DNA from: an uncultured Plesiomonas sp.
GTDB lineage: Bacteria > Pseudomonadota > Gammaproteobacteria > Enterobacterales > CAMTGL01
NCBI GenBank assembly: GCA_947071955.1
Contig: CAMTGL010000104.1
Coordinates: 1-7,317 of the forward strand
Direction of reading: 5' to 3'
Length of the DNA: 7,317 nucleotides
In this document: positions 5,412-7,317 of the stretch, in pieces
Numbering within the stretch: the first letter of the stretch is position 1
How the letters are laid out: every line of letters begins with the position of its first letter
Notes under the pieces: model-generated
The model's input: only the letters and a program-made list of their open reading frames with translations
Told to the model about the DNA's origin: nothing
The model's database searches: none
Made by a program: the position numbers and the translations under genes

Positions 5412-6425
5412 ATGGAATTGCTTTGCCCTGCCGGTAACCTTCCCGCACTGAAAGCGGCGGTCGATAATGGCGCAGATGCGGTTTATATCGGCTTCAAGGA
5501 TGACACCAACGCCCGCCATTTTGCCGGACTGAACTTTACCGAAAAAAAACTCGAAGAGGCGGTGGCTTATATCCGCCGCCATCAGCGTAAACTGCACGTG
5601 GCCATCAACACCTTTGCCCACCCCGACGGGTTTGTTCGCTGGCAGCGCGCGGTAGATACCGCCGCACAACTCGGGGCCGATGCCCTGATTTTGGCCGATA
5701 TCGCCATGCTCGAATATGCTGCCGAACGCTATCCGCACATTGAGCGGCACGTTTCAGTGCAAGCCTCGGCCACCAACAGTGAAGCGATTCGCTTTTATGA
5801 GCAAAATTTTGCCGTTTCACGCATTGTACTGCCGCGTGTACTCTCTATCCATCAGGTTAAACAGCTAGCACGCAACAGCAGTGTACCGCTCGAAGTGTTT
5901 GCCTTTGGCAGCCTGTGCATTATGGCCGAAGGGCGCTGCTACCTCTCTTCATACCTGACCGGTGAGTCGCCCAACACCGTTGGTGCATGCTCACCTGCCC
6001 GTTTTGTGCGCTGGCAGCAAACCCCTAAAGGGCTAGAGTGCCGCTTAAATGATGTGCTGATAGACAGCTACGCCGACAACGAACATGCCGGCTACCCGAC
6101 CCTCTGCAAAGGGCGCTACCGCTGTGATAACACCCATCAGGAAAAAAGTTCGCTCTACCATGCACTAGAAGAGCCAACCAGCCTCAATACCCTCAGCCTG
6201 TTGCCTGAGCTGTTTGCGGCCGGTATCGCCTCGGTCAAAATTGAGGGCCGCCAGCGCAGCCCAGCCTATGTCAGCCAAATCACCAAAGTGTGGCGACAAG
6301 CCATTGATGCCTATCAGGCCGATCCGCAAAACTTCACCGCCCAACCGCAGTGGATGCAGGCACTTGATGCGGTATCTGAAGGCCGCCAGACTACCCTCGG
6401 TGCGTATCACCGCAAATGGCAATAA
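5412..6425 (+). CDS. ubiU: UbiU, Fe-S subunit of the O2-independent ubiquinone hydroxylase
   Basis: UbiU (formerly YhbU, peptidase U32 family) forms a heterodimer with UbiV. The complex hydroxylates ubiquinone precursors without oxygen, using prephenate as the reported oxygen donor. The 337-residue protein matches E. coli UbiU (331) almost throughout, from MELLCPAGNLPALKAA to the end LGAYHRKWQ. The four [4Fe-4S] ligands C169, C176, C193 and C232 are in place and share E. coli numbering, in contexts SLCIM, EGRCY, GACSP and LCKGR. The U32 motif V-K-I-E-G-R-Q-R-S-P is present near residues 275-284. The extra length comes from an insert of a few residues after C232, around 236-247. The ATG is preceded by AGGA (5398-5401) with a rather long 10-nt gap. 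ubiV follows after 14 nt, so both are one operon, probably under anaerobic control. Confidence 0.97.
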   Translation: MELLCPAGNLPALKAAVDNGADAVYIGFKDDTNARHFAGLNFTEKKLEEAVAYIRRHQRKLHVAINTFAHPDGFVRWQRAVDTAAQLGADALILADIAMLEYAAERYPHIERHVSVQASATNSEAIRFYEQNFAVSRIVLPRVLSIHQVKQLARNSSVPLEVFAFGSLCIMAEGRCYLSSYLTGESPNTVGACSPARFVRWQQTPKGLECRLNDVLIDSYADNEHAGYPTLCKGRYRCDNTHQEKSSLYHALEEPTSLNTLSLLPELFAAGIASVKIEGRQRSPAYVSQITKVWRQAIDAYQADPQNFTAQPQWMQALDAVSEGRQTTLGAYHRKWQ

Positions 6426-6439
6426 AGGGAGTTCTACAC

Positions 6440-7317
6440 ATGAAATATGCATTAGGGCCGGTACTCTACTTCTGGCCAAAAGCACAAATGGAAGCCTTTT
6501 ACACTGCCGCCCAACACGCCGATGCCGACATTGTTTACCTTGGTGAAACCGTCTGCAGCAAGCGGCGTGAGCTGAAAATACAAGACTGGTTTGCACTGGC
6601 ACGGGAGTTAGCCAGTAGCGGCAAACAGGTGGTGCTCTCAACCATGGCACTGCTCGAAGCGCCCTCTGAAATCACCCAGATGCGCCGCCTGATAGATAAC
6701 GGCGAGTTTTTAATCGAGGCCAATGATCTGGCCGGTGTTACCTTGGCGGCCGAAAAAAAATTGCCCTTTGTCGCCGGCCCAGCATTGAACTGCTACAACG
6801 CACATACTCTGAAAATTTTGCACCGCCAAGGCATGAATCGCTGGTGTATGCCGGTTGAGCTTTCACGTGATTGGCTGCAAAACCTGCTCGAACAGTGCCG
6901 TGATATTGGGCTGCAAGATAAGTTTGAAGTGGAAGTATTCAGTTACGGCTACCTGCCGCTGGCATACTCCGCCCGCTGCTTTACCGCACGGGCCGAAGAC
7001 CTGCCAAAAGATGAGTGCGCCACCTGCTGTATCAAATACCCGAATGGCCGCGCGCTCTACTCACAAGAAGAGCAAAAAGTATTTACATTAAACGGGATAC
7101 AAACCCAGAGCGGTTACTGTTACAACCTTGGCAATGAGCTTAATGCCATGCAAGGGCTGGTAGATATTGTCCGCCTCTCTCCTTTGGGGTTAGAGACGCT
7201 TGATATGCTGCGCCGTTTTCGCGCTAATGAACAAGGGCAACAACCACTGCATCTAGAAGCCGAGCACGACTGTAACGGCTACTGGAAAAAGGTGGCAGGG
7301 TTGGTGTTGAGTGAGTA
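6440..7317 (+). CDS. ubiV: UbiV, Fe-S partner of UbiU (stop codon cut by right edge)
   Basis: UbiV (formerly YhbV, U32 family) is the second iron-sulphur subunit of the anaerobic ubiquinone hydroxylase. The frame opens at ATG 6440 with GGGAG (6427-6431) eight nucleotides upstream and stays open for 292 codons to the window end. The last two bases are TA, so the next codon is very likely TAA or TAG: E. coli UbiV is also 292 residues and ends with the same DCNGYW-containing block. The [4Fe-4S] ligands C39, C180, C193 and C197 are all conserved, in contexts TVCSKRR, SARCFTAR and DECATCCIKYP. Other family blocks are KLPFVAGPALNCYN (107-120), WCMPVELSRDWL (135-146) and NLGNELNAMQGLVD. It is translated with ubiU as one unit. 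Nothing suggests damage. Confidence 0.95.
   Translation, partial: MKYALGPVLYFWPKAQMEAFYTAAQHADADIVYLGETVCSKRRELKIQDWFALARELASSGKQVVLSTMALLEAPSEITQMRRLIDNGEFLIEANDLAGVTLAAEKKLPFVAGPALNCYNAHTLKILHRQGMNRWCMPVELSRDWLQNLLEQCRDIGLQDKFEVEVFSYGYLPLAYSARCFTARAEDLPKDECATCCIKYPNGRALYSQEEQKVFTLNGIQTQSGYCYNLGNELNAMQGLVDIVRLSPLGLETLDMLRRFRANEQGQQPLHLEAEHDCNGYWKKVAGLVLSE

Noticed and set aside
5373..5750. Minus-strand open frame of 125 codons across the ubiU start
   Set aside because: It is antisense to the well-conserved ubiU coding sequence, and its translation shows no domain I recognise.
6165..6650. Minus-strand open frame of 161 codons over the ubiU-ubiV junction
   Set aside because: It lies antisense to two strongly conserved genes, and its composition is that of a reverse-frame shadow.
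7316..7317. ubiV reading on past codon 292 as a longer or fused protein
   Set aside because: The terminal TA together with the 292-residue length of the E. coli protein makes a stop codon split by the window edge the simplest reading, although it cannot be proved here.

Overview
The window reads as a chromosomal segment of a gammaproteobacterium with roughly 50% GC. The proteins resemble, by memory, Escherichia coli UbiU, UbiV, UbiT and YhbS over their whole lengths. The layout is not the enterobacterial one, so a neighbouring order such as Aeromonadales is plausible, but the genus cannot be fixed from this sequence alone. All coding regions are tightly packed and look intact. I see no tRNA, rRNA, CRISPR array, insertion sequence or phage gene.

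Left part, minus strand (1-1704): an RND-type efflux operon. A periplasmic adaptor (membrane fusion protein) is followed, with a 4-nt ATGA overlap, by the N-terminal 189 codons of the inner-membrane RND pump, which runs off the left edge. A perfect TTGACA hexamer and a 7-bp dyad lie just upstream of the adaptor.

Centre-left, minus strand (1785-2821): ubiT followed by a yhbS-like GNAT acetyltransferase, overlapping by 7 nt. UbiT is the SCP2-domain accessory protein of oxygen-independent ubiquinone synthesis. Its true start is most likely a GTG at 2821, about 30 codons inside the longest open frame.

Centre, 2822-3172: a 351-bp divergent control region holding candidate promoters for both sides, a perfect TGTCA-N6-TGACA dyad and five CGATAA/TTATCG hexamers. 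It is followed on the plus strand (3173-5197) by a 674-aa cytosolic PAS-PAS-GGDEF-EAL protein of cyclic di-GMP metabolism, then by hairpins that look like its transcription end.

Right part, plus strand (5412-7317): ubiU and ubiV, the two U32-family iron-sulphur proteins that form the oxygen-independent hydroxylase of ubiquinone synthesis. All eight cluster cysteines known from E. coli are present at the same residue numbers. A candidate class II FNR promoter lies upstream of ubiU. The ubiV frame is complete to codon 292, with its stop apparently cut by the window edge.

Taken together, the core is the anaerobic ubiquinone locus ubiT-yhbS / ubiU-ubiV, arranged divergently as in E. coli. A PAS-sensing cyclic di-GMP enzyme sits between the two halves. 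That insertion, and the regulatory sequences around it, are the most interesting content; the rest is well-known biology.
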